Below, in pieces: positions 25,986 through 36,291 of a stretch of 64,000 bases of DNA. The position numbers and the translations under genes are program-made. Position 1 is the first letter of the stretch. Every line of letters begins with the position of its first letter. Source of the DNA: Nocardioides currus (GTDB lineage: Bacteria > Actinomycetota > Actinomycetes > Propionibacteriales > Nocardioidaceae); contig NZ_PYXZ01000005.1 of the NCBI RefSeq assembly GCF_003057875.1, positions 158,690 through 222,689 of the forward strand, read 5' to 3'. Under the pieces are notes generated by a model, which searched no databases, was not told the DNA's origin, and was given only the letters and a program-made list of their open reading frames with translations.

Positions 25986-28349
25986 TCAGTGGGCGACGAG
26001 CGTCGCCCGGAACAGCTCGTCGGTGCTCGCGGCCAGCGCGTCCTCCCCCACGTCGATGCGCACGTCGTGGATCCGCCCGGTGAACGCGAAGCCGCGCTCG
26101 GCGGTGGTGCGCGCCGTACGCGCGTAGTCGGGGCTGACCGGGGTGCCGCGGTCGAGGCCGACGTTGAGCGCCTGGTCCATCGAGAAGAAGAACGGGATCG
26201 TGCGCTCCAGCCGGCCCTCCCCGACGGGCTCGCCGTCGACGACGAGGGTGAGGGAGGCGCCGCGGCCCAGGCCGCCGCCGTCGTAGGCCGACCGCACCTC
26301 GACGACGTGGGCGCCCGGCTTGAGCGGCACGTCGGCGCGGACGTGGGTGACCTCGAGCGCGCCGAAGTTGTAGGCGTAGGTGAGGTGTCCCTCGAGCACG
26401 TAGAGCGACCAGCCGCCGAAGCCACCGCCCTGGGCGACCAGCACCCCGTCCGCGCCGGAGTCGGGGACCTCGATCCGAGCGCGGACCGCGTGCGAGGCGT
26501 TCTTGACGTTGGGCACGACGTCCTCGCGCAGGTTGCGCGCGGTGGGCGGCAGCACGATCGAGGTCAGCGGCGACTGGCGGCGGCCGGCCTTGTCGGCGTC
26601 CATCCGCTTGCCGATCACGCCGTCGTCCATCGGCAGCACGTGGTTGCGCCGTGCCTCGGCGAGGAACAGCGCCTGGAGCTCGGCCAGCTTGTCGGGGTGC
26701 TCGGCGGCGATGTCGTGGGCCTGGGTCCAGTCGCTGCGGGTGTCGTAGAGCTCCCACACGTCGTCGGCCATCGAGGTGTCGGGGTGGTGGATCAGCCACG
26801 GCGTCTTGTGCTGGGTCACCGCGGTCCAGCCCTCGTGGTAGATCCCACGGTTGCCGAACATCTCGAAGTACTGCGTGTGGTGGGTCTCCGGCGCGTCCGC
26901 CGAGCGCAGGGTCGGCGCGAACGAGACCCCGTCGAGCGGATCCTGGGCGACGCCGTTGATCGAGGTCGGCACCGGCACGCCGGCGAGCTCGAGGACGGTC
27001 GGGAAGACGTCGTTCACGTGGTGCCACTGGTGGCGTACGCCGCCGGGCTCATCGACCCCGGCCGGCCAGTGTGCGATGAGGCCGTTGCGGGTGCCGCCGT
27101 AGTGGGAGGCGACCTGCTTGGTCCACTGGTAGGGGGTGTCGAGCGCCACCGCCCAGCCCGCGGGGTAGTGCGCGTAGGTCTCGGGGCCACCGAGCTTGTC
27201 GAGCTGGGTGGCGATCCGCTCGGCGGTGTCCTCGACGGCGTTGAAGCGCAGCGCCTCGTTGAGGGTGCCCTCCAGCCCGCCCTCGGCGGAGGCGCCGTTG
27301 TCGCCGAGGATGTAGAGGACGACCGTGTTGTCGAGCTCGCCCGTGGCACGCAGCTGCTCCACCAGCCGACCGACCTGCTCGTCGGTGTGCTCGGCGAAGG
27401 CGGCATAGAGCTCCATCAGCCGTTCGGCGACCTCGCGCTGCACGTCGTCGAGCTCGTCCCAGTGCGGGATCCCCGGGGTCCAGGGCGCGAGCTCGGCGTC
27501 CTCGGGCACGACGCCGAGCGCCTTCTGCTTCGCCAGCGTGATCTCGCGCTGCGCGTCCCAGCCGTGGGCGAAGTCGCCGCGGTTGCGGTCGCGCCAGTCC
27601 TTCGGCACCTGGAACGGCGCGTGGGTGGCGCCGAACGCGAGGTAGGCGAACCACGGCTTGTCGGGCGCGTGGGTGCGGACGTCGGTGACCCACTCCCCCA
27701 CGCGGTCGACGAGGTCCTCGGAGAGGTGGTAGCCCTCGGCCTCGGTCGAGGGCGGGTCGACGAACGTGGTGTCGTCGACCAGCAGCGGCTCGAACTGGCT
27801 CGCCTCGGCGGCGAGGAAGCCGTAGAAGTGGTCGAAGCCCTCCCGCGTGGGCCAGCGGTCGAACGGCCCGGCGGCGGTCTGCTCCCACGGCGGGGTCTGG
27901 TGCCACTTGCCGAACGCGGCGGTCGCGTAGCCGTTGCCGCTCAGCGCCTGGGCGAGGGTGCCGGCCGTCGGGGGCCGCATGCCGTCGTACCCCGGCGTGC
28001 CGTTGCTGATCTCCAGCACCGTGCCCATGCCGACGGCGTGGTGGTTGCGACCGGTCAGCAGCGACTGCCGCGTCGGCGAGCACAGGGCGGTGGTGTGGAA
28101 GCGGGAGTAGCGCAGGCCGTTGTCGGCCAGGGCCTCGGCCGCGGGCATCCGGCAGGGTCCGCCGAACGCCGAGGAGGCGCCGAAGCCCATGTCGTCGATC
28201 AGGATCACCAGCACGTTGGGAGCACCCTCGGGCGCCTCGAGCCGGGGCCGCGACGGCAGCGGCTCGGTCTGGTCGCGCAGGTCCACGGCCGGCTCGTAGG
28301 CCGGCCGCACGCCGGAGTGCGGGAGATGGGTGCGGTCGAGGTCGGTCAC
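25986..28349 (-). CDS. type I sulfatase (arylsulfatase family)
   Basis: 787-aa formylglycine-dependent sulfate ester hydrolase. The modification motif CSPTR lies at residues 90-94, within the alkaline-phosphatase-like fold that starts [20 protein letters not shown]. Further conserved elements are [10 protein letters not shown] and FGATHAPF, and the metal site [11 protein letters not shown]. The C-terminal 150 residues form an extra beta-rich domain ([31 protein letters not shown]) common in long arylsulfatases of soil bacteria. No signal peptide: the enzyme should be cytosolic, fitting import of the ester by the adjacent ABC transporter. GTG 28349 with AGGAG upstream is preferred over GTG/ATG further upstream at 28376. 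No formylglycine-generating enzyme is seen in the window. Confidence 0.92.
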   Translation of the reverse strand: MTDLDRTHLPHSGVRPAYEPAVDLRDQTEPLPSRPRLEAPEGAPNVLVILIDDMGFGASSAFGGPCRMPAAEALADNGLRYSRFHTTALCSPTRQSLLTGRNHHAVGMGTVLEISNGTPGYDGMRPPTAGTLAQALSGNGYATAAFGKWHQTPPWEQTAAGPFDRWPTREGFDHFYGFLAAEASQFEPLLVDDTTFVDPPSTEAEGYHLSEDLVDRVGEWVTDVRTHAPDKPWFAYLAFGATHAPFQVPKDWRDRNRGDFAHGWDAQREITLAKQKALGVVPEDAELAPWTPGIPHWDELDDVQREVAERLMELYAAFAEHTDEQVGRLVEQLRATGELDNTVVLYILGDNGASAEGGLEGTLNEALRFNAVEDTAERIATQLDKLGGPETYAHYPAGWAVALDTPYQWTKQVASHYGGTRNGLIAHWPAGVDEPGGVRHQWHHVNDVFPTVLELAGVPVPTSINGVAQDPLDGVSFAPTLRSADAPETHHTQYFEMFGNRGIYHEGWTAVTQHKTPWLIHHPDTSMADDVWELYDTRSDWTQAHDIAAEHPDKLAELQALFLAEARRNHVLPMDDGVIGKRMDADKAGRRQSPLTSIVLPPTARNLREDVVPNVKNASHAVRARIEVPDSGADGVLVAQGGGFGGWSLYVLEGHLTYAYNFGALEVTHVRADVPLKPGAHVVEVRSAYDGGGLGRGASLTLVVDGEPVGEGRLERTIPFFFSMDQALNVGLDRGTPVSPDYARTARTTAERGFAFTGRIHDVRIDVGEDALAASTDELFRATLVAH

Positions 28350-28372
28350 GGGAGTCTCCTGGGTGGGTCGGG

Positions 28373-30058
28373 TCATGAGGCGAGGCCGTCCTCGTCGGCG
28401 GCCTCGTCGGGGGTCTCATCGGCGCGCACGGGTCGCACGGACGGGTCGGGCGCGGGCACGGCGGCGAGCAGCGCGCGGGTGTAGTCGGCCCGCGGCGCGG
28501 CGAACACGCGCTGGACCGGCCCGAGCTCGACCAGCCGCCCGCCCTTGAGCACGGCCACCCGGTCGGCGACCTCGTGGACGACGGCGAGGTCGTGGCTGAT
28601 GAACAGGCAGGCGAAGGCAAGCTCCTCCTGCAGCTGCCGGAACAGCGTCAGCACGTCGGCCTGCACCGACACGTCGAGCGCGCTCGTCGGCTCGTCGGCG
28701 ATGACCAGGGTCGGTCGCAGGGCGAGCGCCCGGGCGACGGCCACCCGCTGGCGCTGTCCACCGCTGAGCTCGTGGGGCAGGCGTGCGGCGTACGACGCGG
28801 GCAGCCGGACGGCCTCGAGCAGCTCGGTGACGCGGGCACGCCGCTCGGCGCGCGTGCCGACGTCGTGGATGTCGAGCGGCTCGCTGATCGTGTCGCCGAT
28901 CCTCACCCTCGGGTCGAGTGCGGCCTGGGGGTCCTGGTGGACGAACGCGATGGAGCGCCGGAGCTCGCGTCGCCGGGACGCGGAGGCCCCGAGCAGGTCC
29001 TCGCCGGCGACGAGCACCTCGCCCCCGGCGAGCGGGACCAGTCCGGCGGCGAGGCGACCGAGGGTGGTCTTGCCCGAGCCCGACTCACCCACCAGGCCGA
29101 CGACCTCACCGGCCCGGACGTCGAAGGTGACGTCGCTGATGGCCGGGAAGGCCCGGCCGCGCTTGCGGCTGCCGTAGGCGACATGCACGCCGTCGAACCG
29201 GACGACCGGCTCGACCTCGCGCCGGTCGTCGACCTCGTGGAGTGCGTGCACCCGGGTGTCGGGCTCGGGCAGCCGGAGGACGGCACCCAGCAGCTGCTTG
29301 GTGTAGGCGTGCTGCGGCGAGGCGAAGAGCGTTCGCGTGTCGGCCTCCTCGACCACGTCACCCTGCTGCAGCACCACGACGCGGTCGGCGACCTGCGCGA
29401 CGACCCCCATGTTGTGCGTGATGAGCAGGATGCTGGTGCCGGTGCGCTCCCGGATGCGCGAGAGCAGGGCGAGGATCTCGGCCTGGACGGTGACGTCCAG
29501 TGCGGTGGTGGGCTCGTCGGCCAGCAGCAGCTCCGGCTCGTTGGCCAGGGCCAGCGCCAGCACGACGCGCTGGCGCTGGCCACCGGAGAGCTGGTGGGGG
29601 TAGTGGTCGAGGCGCTCCTCGGGCGAGGGGATCTCGACCTGGGTGAGCAGCTCGACCGCCCGCTCCCGCGCCGCGGCCTTGTCGACCCGGCCGTGGGCGC
29701 GCAGCGCCTCACGCAGCTGCCAGCCGATCGTGCGGACGGGGTTGAGCGCGGTCTGCGGCTCCTGGAAGACCATCGCGATCCGCCGTCCGCGGACCTTGTT
29801 CAGCGCGACCTCGCCGACACCGAGCAGCGGCGTCTCGGAGCCGTCGGCGCCGGTCAGGGTGATGGATCCGGTCGCCGTCGCGCCGTCGGGCAGCAGCCCG
29901 AGCACCGCCCGCGCGGTCATGGACTTGCCGGACCCCGACTCCCCCACCAGGGCGACGATCTCGCCGGCCCCGATGGAGACCGAGATGTCGTTGACCGCCG
30001 GACGCGGGTGGGAGAAGGAGATGGCGAGGTGCTCGATGGAGAGCAGGGGGCTGGACAC
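28373..30058 (-). CDS. fused double ATPase of an oligopeptide/nickel-type ABC importer
   Basis: 561-aa protein with two complete nucleotide-binding domains: first Walker A GESGSGKS near residue 38 with signature LSGGQRQRV and Walker [10 protein letters not shown]; second Walker A GESGSGKT near residue 325 with a second LSGGQRQRV and [14 protein letters not shown]. It corresponds to a DppD-DppF fusion energising the two permeases encoded just upstream. GTG 30058 has AGGAG 7 nt upstream and is preferred over GTG 30085. In the same operon as the sulfatase, which suggests the imported solute is a sulfate ester rather than a peptide (inference). Confidence 0.93.
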   Translation of the reverse strand: MSSPLLSIEHLAISFSHPRPAVNDISVSIGAGEIVALVGESGSGKSMTARAVLGLLPDGATATGSITLTGADGSETPLLGVGEVALNKVRGRRIAMVFQEPQTALNPVRTIGWQLREALRAHGRVDKAAARERAVELLTQVEIPSPEERLDHYPHQLSGGQRQRVVLALALANEPELLLADEPTTALDVTVQAEILALLSRIRERTGTSILLITHNMGVVAQVADRVVVLQQGDVVEEADTRTLFASPQHAYTKQLLGAVLRLPEPDTRVHALHEVDDRREVEPVVRFDGVHVAYGSRKRGRAFPAISDVTFDVRAGEVVGLVGESGSGKTTLGRLAAGLVPLAGGEVLVAGEDLLGASASRRRELRRSIAFVHQDPQAALDPRVRIGDTISEPLDIHDVGTRAERRARVTELLEAVRLPASYAARLPHELSGGQRQRVAVARALALRPTLVIADEPTSALDVSVQADVLTLFRQLQEELAFACLFISHDLAVVHEVADRVAVLKGGRLVELGPVQRVFAAPRADYTRALLAAVPAPDPSVRPVRADETPDEAADEDGLAS

Positions 30059-30077
30059 AGGTGTCTCCTGGGGTCGG

Positions 30078-30956
30078 TCAGGCACGGCGGGACTCCGCGA
30101 GCGCCTGGGAGATGAGCAGCAGGCCGAGCACGAGGGCCACGACGACGAGCAGCGGGCCGACGGCGAAGTACGGGGCGTCGTACATCGTGCGCACCCCGTC
30201 CCGGATCAGCGACCCGAGCGACGCGGCCGGCGGCCGCACGCCGAGACCGAGGAAGCTCATGGCTCCCTCGATGAACACGGCCACCGACATCGAGACGGCC
30301 AGCTGGATCGTCAACGGCTCGAGCGAGTTGGGGAGGACGTGTCGGCGCAGCACCCACAGCGGGCCTGCGCCGACGACCTCCGCCGCCTCCACGAACGGCA
30401 TCTCGCGCACCGTCCGCAGCGACGTGCGGACGAGGCGGCCGAAGACCGGCAGCTCGGCGGCGACGATCACGATCACCACCGTCCACAGTCCCGGGCCGAG
30501 AAAGGCGCTCAGCGCGATCGCCAGGATCAGCGACGGGAAGGCGAGGATCACGTCGAAGACGCGCTGCGTGAGCACGTCGGTGATCCGCCACCAGCTCGTC
30601 ACCAACCCGACCAGCGATCCGAGGATCGCGCCGAGCGGCACGGCCAGGAACACCACGAGCAGGTCGACCCGGATGCCGTGGACCATCCGGGAGAACACGT
30701 CGCGGTTGACCTCGTCGGTGCCGAGCCAGTGCGTGCTCGACGGCCCGAGGAGGTTGGCGCCCGGGATCTGCTCGTTGGGTGAGTACGGCGCCAGCAGCGG
30801 TGCTGCGAAGCCGAGCACCACCACGATGCCGACCAGCACGAGTCCGACCAGGCCGCGGCCCTGCGTGAGGGCGCGACGCCGCTGCGGGCGGACGTCGTGC
30901 TGGGTCGGGTCGAGCGAGTCGTCGAGCTCGCCGGGGATGATGATCTCGGCACTCAT
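30078..30956 (-). CDS. ABC importer permease (DppC-like)
   Basis: 292-aa permease with six predicted membrane helices, the first at about 35-55 (GLVGLVLVGIVVVLGFAAPLL) after a basic cytosolic N-terminus. The N-terminal OppC signature (PNEQIPGANLLGPSSTHWLGTD) and the EAA loop EAAEVVGAGPLWVLRRHVLPN are present, the latter contacting the ATPase. ATG 30956 overlaps the stop of the first permease as ATGA; the ATPase gene follows after 19 bp. Confidence 0.92.
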   Translation of the reverse strand: MSAEIIIPGELDDSLDPTQHDVRPQRRRALTQGRGLVGLVLVGIVVVLGFAAPLLAPYSPNEQIPGANLLGPSSTHWLGTDEVNRDVFSRMVHGIRVDLLVVFLAVPLGAILGSLVGLVTSWWRITDVLTQRVFDVILAFPSLILAIALSAFLGPGLWTVVIVIVAAELPVFGRLVRTSLRTVREMPFVEAAEVVGAGPLWVLRRHVLPNSLEPLTIQLAVSMSVAVFIEGAMSFLGLGVRPPAASLGSLIRDGVRTMYDAPYFAVGPLLVVVALVLGLLLISQALAESRRA

Positions 30957-31927
30957 CACTTGCCTCCTGGGGTGGATCCGGCCAGCCGGACCCTCGGGTC
31001 GAGGGCGGCGTGGAGGACGTCGGTGACGAGCTGGGTGAGCACGAACACCGCGACCGAGAGCAGCAGCAGGACCTGCACGACCGGGTAGTCGCGCGCCGAG
31101 ATGCCCTGCTCGATCAGCCGGCCGAGACCCGGCCAGCTGAAGATCGCCTCGACCAGCACGGCGCCGCCGAGCAGCGTGCCGAACTGGATGCCGAGCACGG
31201 TGAGCGCGCTGGGCAGGGCGTTGCGCAGCGCCTGGGTGAGCACGATGCGGCGACGCGGGATGCCGAGGGCGCGCGCGGTCATCACGTAGGGCTGGCGCAG
31301 CTGGGTGCGCAGGCTCTCGGTGAGGAACCGGGTGAGCGCCGCCGACGCCGGCAGGGCGAGGCAGACCGCCGGGAGGAGGAGGTACTGCACGGTGATGTCG
31401 ATCCGGGCGAGGTAGCCCGCGGGCGGTGTGCCGCCCGCGGGCAGGATCGGCAGCAGCACCGCGAAGAGCAGCACCATGACGAGCCCGGTGACGAAGGTGG
31501 GCACCGCCACCGCGACGGTGTTGATCGCGGAGAGGATCGCGTTGAGCCACTTCTTGTCCGCGATCACCCCCACCGTGCTGGCCACCAGCGCGATCGCGGT
31601 GGCCAGCAGCAGGGCGGTGATCGTCAGGACCAGGGTGTTGGCGGCGCCGGTGGCGAGCAGGTCGCTCACCTGGCCGCCCAGCCGGTAGGACCGGCCGAGG
31701 TCCAGCGTGAGGACCTGCCCCAGCCACACGACGTACTGCGTCAGGACCGGTCTGTCGAGGCCGAGGTCGGCGCGGATCGCGGCGCGCGCCTCCTCGGTCG
31801 CGTCGGGTCCTGCCAGCGCGGTCACCGGGTCGCCGGGCACCAGCCTGATCATCACGAAGATGAGGAAGGAGGCGGCCAGCAGCACGACGAGCGTCGACGG
31901 GAGCCGCTTGAGGAGGTAGCGCGCCAC
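30956..31927 (-). CDS. ABC importer permease (DppB-like)
   Basis: 323-aa permease with six helices and the DppB N-terminal signature RYLLKRLPSTLVVLLAASFL followed by VPGDPVTALAG. The EAA motif is VMTARALGIPRRRIVLTQALRNA near residue 225. Start is GTG 31927, only 3 nt after the stop of the substrate-binding lipoprotein, so the genes are coupled. Pairs with the DppC-like permease. Confidence 0.92.
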   Translation of the reverse strand: MARYLLKRLPSTLVVLLAASFLIFVMIRLVPGDPVTALAGPDATEEARAAIRADLGLDRPVLTQYVVWLGQVLTLDLGRSYRLGGQVSDLLATGAANTLVLTITALLLATAIALVASTVGVIADKKWLNAILSAINTVAVAVPTFVTGLVMVLLFAVLLPILPAGGTPPAGYLARIDITVQYLLLPAVCLALPASAALTRFLTESLRTQLRQPYVMTARALGIPRRRIVLTQALRNALPSALTVLGIQFGTLLGGAVLVEAIFSWPGLGRLIEQGISARDYPVVQVLLLLSVAVFVLTQLVTDVLHAALDPRVRLAGSTPGGK

Positions 31928-31930
31928 GGG

Positions 31931-33499
31931 TCAGCCGCCCAGCGTCACGTCGTCGAGCTGGAGCTCGCCGCGCTTGGACCAGGTGAACTCGCCGCCGACC
32001 TTGTCCGACGTGGCGACCTGGCCCTTGAGGATGGCGATCTCGAGCAGGAACGCGTTGTCGATGAGGTCCTTGTTGAGCTCGCCGTAGAGCTTCACGGCGC
32101 CCTCGTCGACTCCGCTGGCGCGGGTCCAGGCGCCGTCGGCGTGCGCCTTGTAGTCGTCGTCGACGAAGTGCGAGGCGTTCTTGTCGGCGTTGAACGGGTA
32201 GGCGCTGACGGCCAGCGTGGACGGTGTGTACTGCGCGTAGGAGTGCTGGAGGATCCACAGGCCGCCGAACTCGCCGGCGATGAGCTGCTTGATGAACTGG
32301 GTGAACTCGACCGGCTTGAGCTCGGTCCTGATCCCGGTCGCCTCCAGGTTGGCCTGGACGATCTGGGCGGTCGCCTCGTAGTTGGCGTTGCCGGCGGGGT
32401 AGCTCAGCGGCAGCGTGCCCACGTCGCCGACCTCGGCCAGCAGCGACTTCGCCTTCGCGGCGTCGAGGTCGTAGTGGTGCGCGAGCTCCTCGTCGTAGGC
32501 CGGGGAGGTCTCGGCCCACGGGATGGAGGTCGTGACGCCGGCGCCCTGGTAGACCTCGTCGAGGATCCGCTCGCGGTCGAGCGAGTAGGCGACGGCCTGG
32601 CGCAGGCGGACGTCCTTCAGCGCCGGGTTGGCGAGGTCGGCGCCGACGTAGACCTGCTGGCCGTAGTCGGACTGGCTGACGGTGTACTTGTCGTCCTCCG
32701 CCAGCGTCGCGAGGTCGCGGTTGGAGGCCCCGGTGACCAGGTCGACCTGGCCGGACCGCAGGGCGGACACCTGGGCCTGCGGGTCGCTGATGACGCTGAC
32801 CTCGATGCCGTCGACCCCGGGCGCCCCGCCCCAGTAGTCCTCGTTGGCGGACAGCTCGACCTTGGCGTTGGGCGTCCAGGACTCGAAGACGAACGGGCCG
32901 GTGCCGACGTAGGCCTCGCCGGTCTTCAGCTGGTCGAAGGACTCGCTGTCGATGATCGGCACCATGTCGAGCAGGTCGAGGATGTTGCTCAGCGGGTGGT
33001 CGAAGCCCAGCGTGATCCGGTGGGGGTCGCTGGTGTCGAAGTCGGTGACCGCCGCGGCGGTGCGCTGGAGCTGGACGGTCCAGACGGGGTCGGCCCAGGT
33101 CCGGATGGAGAACTCGACGTCCTTGCTGGTGAACTCGCGTCCGGAGTGGAAGGACACGTCGTCGCGCAGGTCGAGCGTGATCGAGGTGCCGTCCTTCGCG
33201 ACGTCCCACGAGGTGGCGAGCGAGGGCTGCGCGTCGAGGCTGTCGAGCGGGTAGTCGACGAGGCTGTCGTAGACCGACCCGATCAGGGTGTTGGTGGTGT
33301 CGCTGGAGTTGGTGAAGACCGTGCCGGGGACGATGTCGTTCGTCGACCCGATGTGCAGGATCTGCTCACCGCCGCCGCTCGAGAAGCCACCGTTGCGCTG
33401 GTCGGCGACGGCGGACGAGCAGCCGGTGACGAGGGCCGCGGTCAGGAGTACGGCGGCACCTCGGCGCAGCAGCGTCAGGTCAGTGCGGTTCGCGGTCAT
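31931..33499 (-). CDS. substrate-binding lipoprotein of ABC importer (SBP_bac_5 family)
   Basis: 522-aa extracellular lipoprotein. Signal peptide with lipobox LVTGCSS, lipidated Cys at about residue 27. The mature part has the family-5 signature of peptide/nickel binding proteins (DVSFHSGREFTSKDVEFSIR near residue 120, then GTGPFVFESWTPNAKVEL). Members bind peptides, nickel chelates, opines or other solutes. The sulfatase and dioxygenase context suggests an organosulfur solute (inference). ATG 33499 overlaps the ROK regulator stop as ATGA, so the regulator and transporter form one operon. Confidence 0.92.
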   Translation of the reverse strand: MTANRTDLTLLRRGAAVLLTAALVTGCSSAVADQRNGGFSSGGGEQILHIGSTNDIVPGTVFTNSSDTTNTLIGSVYDSLVDYPLDSLDAQPSLATSWDVAKDGTSITLDLRDDVSFHSGREFTSKDVEFSIRTWADPVWTVQLQRTAAAVTDFDTSDPHRITLGFDHPLSNILDLLDMVPIIDSESFDQLKTGEAYVGTGPFVFESWTPNAKVELSANEDYWGGAPGVDGIEVSVISDPQAQVSALRSGQVDLVTGASNRDLATLAEDDKYTVSQSDYGQQVYVGADLANPALKDVRLRQAVAYSLDRERILDEVYQGAGVTTSIPWAETSPAYDEELAHHYDLDAAKAKSLLAEVGDVGTLPLSYPAGNANYEATAQIVQANLEATGIRTELKPVEFTQFIKQLIAGEFGGLWILQHSYAQYTPSTLAVSAYPFNADKNASHFVDDDYKAHADGAWTRASGVDEGAVKLYGELNKDLIDNAFLLEIAILKGQVATSDKVGGEFTWSKRGELQLDDVTLGG

Positions 33500-34683
33500 G
33501 CGATGTTGCCTTTCGTGGATGGTGCAGGGATCGGGAGGGGGGTGTCGCGGACGGCCGGGGCCAGCCCGAGCGGGTCGTCGTAGATCGGGCCGAGGGCGAC
33601 GGTGCAAGCGGCAGCGGCCTGGATGCCGCCGCCGAAGCGGGTGACCGACAGCTCGACCTCCGCCCCCGCGCTGTGCGCCCGGAAGGCGTCGAGGGTCGAG
33701 GCGAGCGCGGGCGGGTAGGCGGTGAACCCCTGCCCGACCAGCACGACGCGGTGCGGCGCGACCATGTCGCGCACGATGGCCGCGACCCGGCCCATCGCCA
33801 CGGCCCGCTCCTCGAGGAGCGCGCGGGCCCGCGCGTCGGTGCCGGCCGCGGCGACGAGGTCGTCGATCGTGGCCTCGGCGGACACCGCTCCCCCGGCGAC
33901 GCCGCGGGCGAGCAGCGCGTGGTCGGAGTAGTTGGCCGCCAGGTGCCCGGTGCCGCCGCACTCGCACGGGGTGTCGGGACCGGCGGGGAAGTGGGTCAGG
34001 CTGCCGACGCGGGACACCTCGGTCACCGCGCCCTTGTCGACCGCCAGCGCGAAGCCGACGGTGTTGCGGGCGTAGACGTAGAGCGTCACCCCGCCCGTGC
34101 CGGCGCGACGGTGCAGGAACTCCGTGGCGGCGATGGCCGCGACGTGCTCGGCCGTCGTGACGTCGAGACCGAGGAGCTCCCCGAGCTCCTCGCCCATCGC
34201 CTCCCGGTCGAGGTCGAGGTCGGCCCACGGGGCCACCAGCCCGGCCGCCAGCGGTGACCGGCCCGGCAGGCCGCCGAGCAGCTCGGCCGAGACGCGGGCC
34301 AGTGCCTCGAGGTCGGGCGCCGAGTCGAGCGGGCGGGTGACGCGACGCTGCCCCAGGACGCGACCGGCGAGGTCGCCGATCGCGACCGTGTCGACGCCGT
34401 GCCCCACGTGGAAGCCGAGGGTCGCGAACGACGACCCATCGACCTCGACCGGGATGCCCGGGCGACCGTTGGCCCCGACGACCACCTCGTCGGGGCGCTC
34501 GGCGAGGAGGCCAGCTCGCAGCATCTGGGCGACCGTGCGGTTGATCGTGGCGTTGGACAGGCCCGTGCGTCGCGTGAGCTCGTCGCGCGAGATGGGGCCG
34601 AAGGCCCGCGTCTGCTCGATCACCTGGCTGGCCGCCGAGCCGAAACGACCCCGCACCAGCGTGATCATCTGAGAACCGAACAT
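33496..34683 (-). CDS. ROK family transcriptional regulator
   Basis: 395-aa protein: N-terminal winged helix (PISRDELTRRTGLSNATINRT, residues 30-50), then an ROK sugar-kinase-like domain. The ROK zinc signature is altered: CECGGTGHLAAN in place of the usual CxCGxxGCxE, with His for the third Cys. The ATP-binding DxGxT motif of true ROK kinases is not evident, so it is a regulator and not a kinase. It opens the leftward transporter-sulfatase operon and is divergent from the TauD-like gene, the usual position for a local repressor. The effector is unknown; ROK regulators normally sense sugars, so a sulfated sugar is one candidate. Confidence 0.86.
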   Translation of the reverse strand: MFGSQMITLVRGRFGSAASQVIEQTRAFGPISRDELTRRTGLSNATINRTVAQMLRAGLLAERPDEVVVGANGRPGIPVEVDGSSFATLGFHVGHGVDTVAIGDLAGRVLGQRRVTRPLDSAPDLEALARVSAELLGGLPGRSPLAAGLVAPWADLDLDREAMGEELGELLGLDVTTAEHVAAIAATEFLHRRAGTGGVTLYVYARNTVGFALAVDKGAVTEVSRVGSLTHFPAGPDTPCECGGTGHLAANYSDHALLARGVAGGAVSAEATIDDLVAAAGTDARARALLEERAVAMGRVAAIVRDMVAPHRVVLVGQGFTAYPPALASTLDAFRAHSAGAEVELSVTRFGGGIQAAAACTVALGPIYDDPLGLAPAVRDTPLPIPAPSTKGNIA

Positions 34684-34870
34684 CGAACACCTCCCTTCAT
34701 TGTCGAGTGAATCGGTTGACTTACCTTAAATAGAAATGCCGGCCGTTTTCACCTCGACTCGCCACGTGGACGTGGTTCCGCTCAGCGCGACGCGAACCGT
34801 TGTCCGGGACCCGAGCGGCCCCGCACGGTTGACGCCGCATCCACCGACGAAACGAAAGGGACTCATCGAC
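34684..34870. promoter_or_regulatory. divergent promoter/operator region, AT-rich
   Basis: 187 bp between the ROK and TauD-like starts. The segment 34705-34738 is strikingly AT-rich for this genome and contains TTGACT (34716-34721) inside an imperfect palindrome TTGACTTACCTTAA (34716-34729), a plausible -35 element and/or ROK operator. No convincing -10 at 17-bp spacing was found, so the promoter boundaries are uncertain. The TauD-like gene has its own AAAGGGA ribosome binding site at about 34855. Confidence 0.5.
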
Positions 34871-35818
34871 ATGACGCTCCAGCTCGAGCCCGACCTCCGC
34901 ACCCAGACCGAGGACCTGACCGTCCACCAGCTCGGCGGCCGCATCGGCGCCCGCATCGACGGCGTGACCCTGGGGGCCGACCTTCCCGCCGAGGCCGTCG
35001 AGCAGATCCGCGCCGCGCTGCTCAAGCACAAGGTCGTGTTCTTCCGCGGCCAGCAGCACCTCGACGACGACGCGCACATCGCGTTCGCCGAGAAGCTCGG
35101 CCCGCTGACGACCGCGCACCCGACCGTCAACACCGGCAGCGCGCGCATCCTGAGCCTCGCGGCCAACAAGGGCATGGCCGCCAACAGCTGGCACACCGAC
35201 GTGACCTTCGTCGACCGCATCCCGGCGTTCAGCGTGCTGCGCGGCGTGACGATCCCCGCCTACGGCGGCAACACCGTGTGGGCCAACACGGTCGCCGCGT
35301 ACGACGCCCTCCCCGACCCGCTCAAGGCGCTGGTCGAGAACCTGTGGGCCGTCCACACCAACGACTACGACTACGCGGCCACGCAGGAGAACACCGAGGA
35401 GCACGACAAGACGCAGGTCTTCAAGCGCGAGGAGTTCCGCCGCGTGAAGTACGAGACCGCCCACCCGGTCGTGCGCGTGCACCCGGAGACGGGCGAGCGC
35501 TCACTCGTGCTCGGCCACTTCGTCAAGCACTTCGTCGGCTTCAACGCCGTCGAGTCCGCGACGCTGTTCAACCTGCTCCAGACGCGTGTCACCCGCCTGG
35601 AGAACACCATCCGCTGGACCTGGCAGCAGGGTGACGTCGCGATCTGGGACAACCGGGCGACGCAGCACTACGCCGTGGCCGACTTCGACGAGCAGCGCCG
35701 CGAGGTCCGCCGCATCACCGTCGCCGGCGACATCCCGGTCTCCATCGACGGTCGCCGCAGCGAGGTCATCACGGGCGACGCCTCGGAGTTCGCCAACATC
35801 GACAGCCTGATCTCCTGA
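34871..35818 (+). CDS. TauD/TfdA-family 2-oxoglutarate-dependent dioxygenase (AtsK-like)
   Basis: 315-aa non-heme iron oxygenase. Iron ligands are His108 and Asp110 in SWHTDVTF and probably His266 in NRATQHYAV; the 2-oxoglutarate-binding Arg is in [11 protein letters not shown] near residue 281. The sequence has TauD/AtsK features ([10 protein letters not shown] near residue 52). Family members oxidatively cleave taurine, alkyl sulfates or 2,4-D ethers, releasing sulfite or sulfate plus an aldehyde. Divergent from an operon with a sulfatase and importer, it most likely acts on an alkyl sulfate or sulfonate (inference). ATG 34871 follows AAAGGGA; an upstream in-frame extension to 34736 lacks homology. 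Ended by a strong hairpin. Confidence 0.9.
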   Translation: MTLQLEPDLRTQTEDLTVHQLGGRIGARIDGVTLGADLPAEAVEQIRAALLKHKVVFFRGQQHLDDDAHIAFAEKLGPLTTAHPTVNTGSARILSLAANKGMAANSWHTDVTFVDRIPAFSVLRGVTIPAYGGNTVWANTVAAYDALPDPLKALVENLWAVHTNDYDYAATQENTEEHDKTQVFKREEFRRVKYETAHPVVRVHPETGERSLVLGHFVKHFVGFNAVESATLFNLLQTRVTRLENTIRWTWQQGDVAIWDNRATQHYAVADFDEQRREVRRITVAGDIPVSIDGRRSEVITGDASEFANIDSLIS

Positions 35819-35834
35819 TCCGTCCCTGACGCAG

Positions 35835-35868
35835 CGAAGGCCCCGCCGGTGATCCGGCGGGGCCTTCG
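35835..35868 (+). terminator. strong hairpin terminator after the TauD-like gene
   Basis: Perfect 15-bp stem (35835-35849 pairs with 35854-35868, core GGCCCCGCCGG) with loop TGAT, 16 nt past the stop codon and just before the convergent DUF6458 gene stop at 35883. No strong U-tract (TTCG), but stem stability is high and it can act in both directions. Confidence 0.88.
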
Positions 35869-35882
35869 TTCGTCGTGTGGTG

Positions 35883-36143
35883 TCAGATCGCCGGCGGCGG
35901 CGGGTCCGACTCCGTACGCCGCTGGGTGGTCGCCTGACGACCCTCGGCGTCCGTGGTGGTGGCCGTCGTGGTCGTGCGCCGACGTGCGTTGAGCTGCACG
36001 GCGGTGAGCACGATGACGAGCACACCGGCGAGGCAGAGGATGTAGCCGACCATCGTCAGGTCGACGGCGTCGATCATGTCCTGCACCGCGAAGGCGAGGA
36101 TCAGCCCGAGCGCCAGCAGGAAGACTCCGAGTCCGTAGCCCAT
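35883..36143 (-). CDS. DUF6458 small membrane protein
   Basis: 86-aa protein with two membrane segments (LGVFLLALGLILAFAV and VGYILCLAGVLVIVLTAV) and a polar Thr/Arg-rich cytosolic tail. It matches the actinobacterial DUF6458 pattern, beginning with a short Gly-rich N-terminus directly entering helix one. Function unknown. GGAGGC precedes ATG 36143. It is monocistronic and divergent from the molybdopterin oxidoreductase. Confidence 0.75.
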   Translation of the reverse strand: MGYGLGVFLLALGLILAFAVQDMIDAVDLTMVGYILCLAGVLVIVLTAVQLNARRRTTTTATTTDAEGRQATTQRRTESDPPPPAI

Positions 36144-36291
36144 GTGTTGCCTCCGTGTTCATCGTGGGGGCCGCGCTGCGCGACCCGACCGGACATTCCA
36201 CCATCATCGCCCCCCATCGCCTCCCCCGCAGGGGTGGCGGCGTGTCGCCCGGCCGCTACCGGCCGCGCGGTGGGCGTGCGAGGATCCGCGA

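Noticed and set aside
28373..30058. Frameshifted pair of separate ATPase genes
   Set aside because: The frame is continuous with two complete Walker A/signature/Walker B sets, a known DppD-DppF fusion type.
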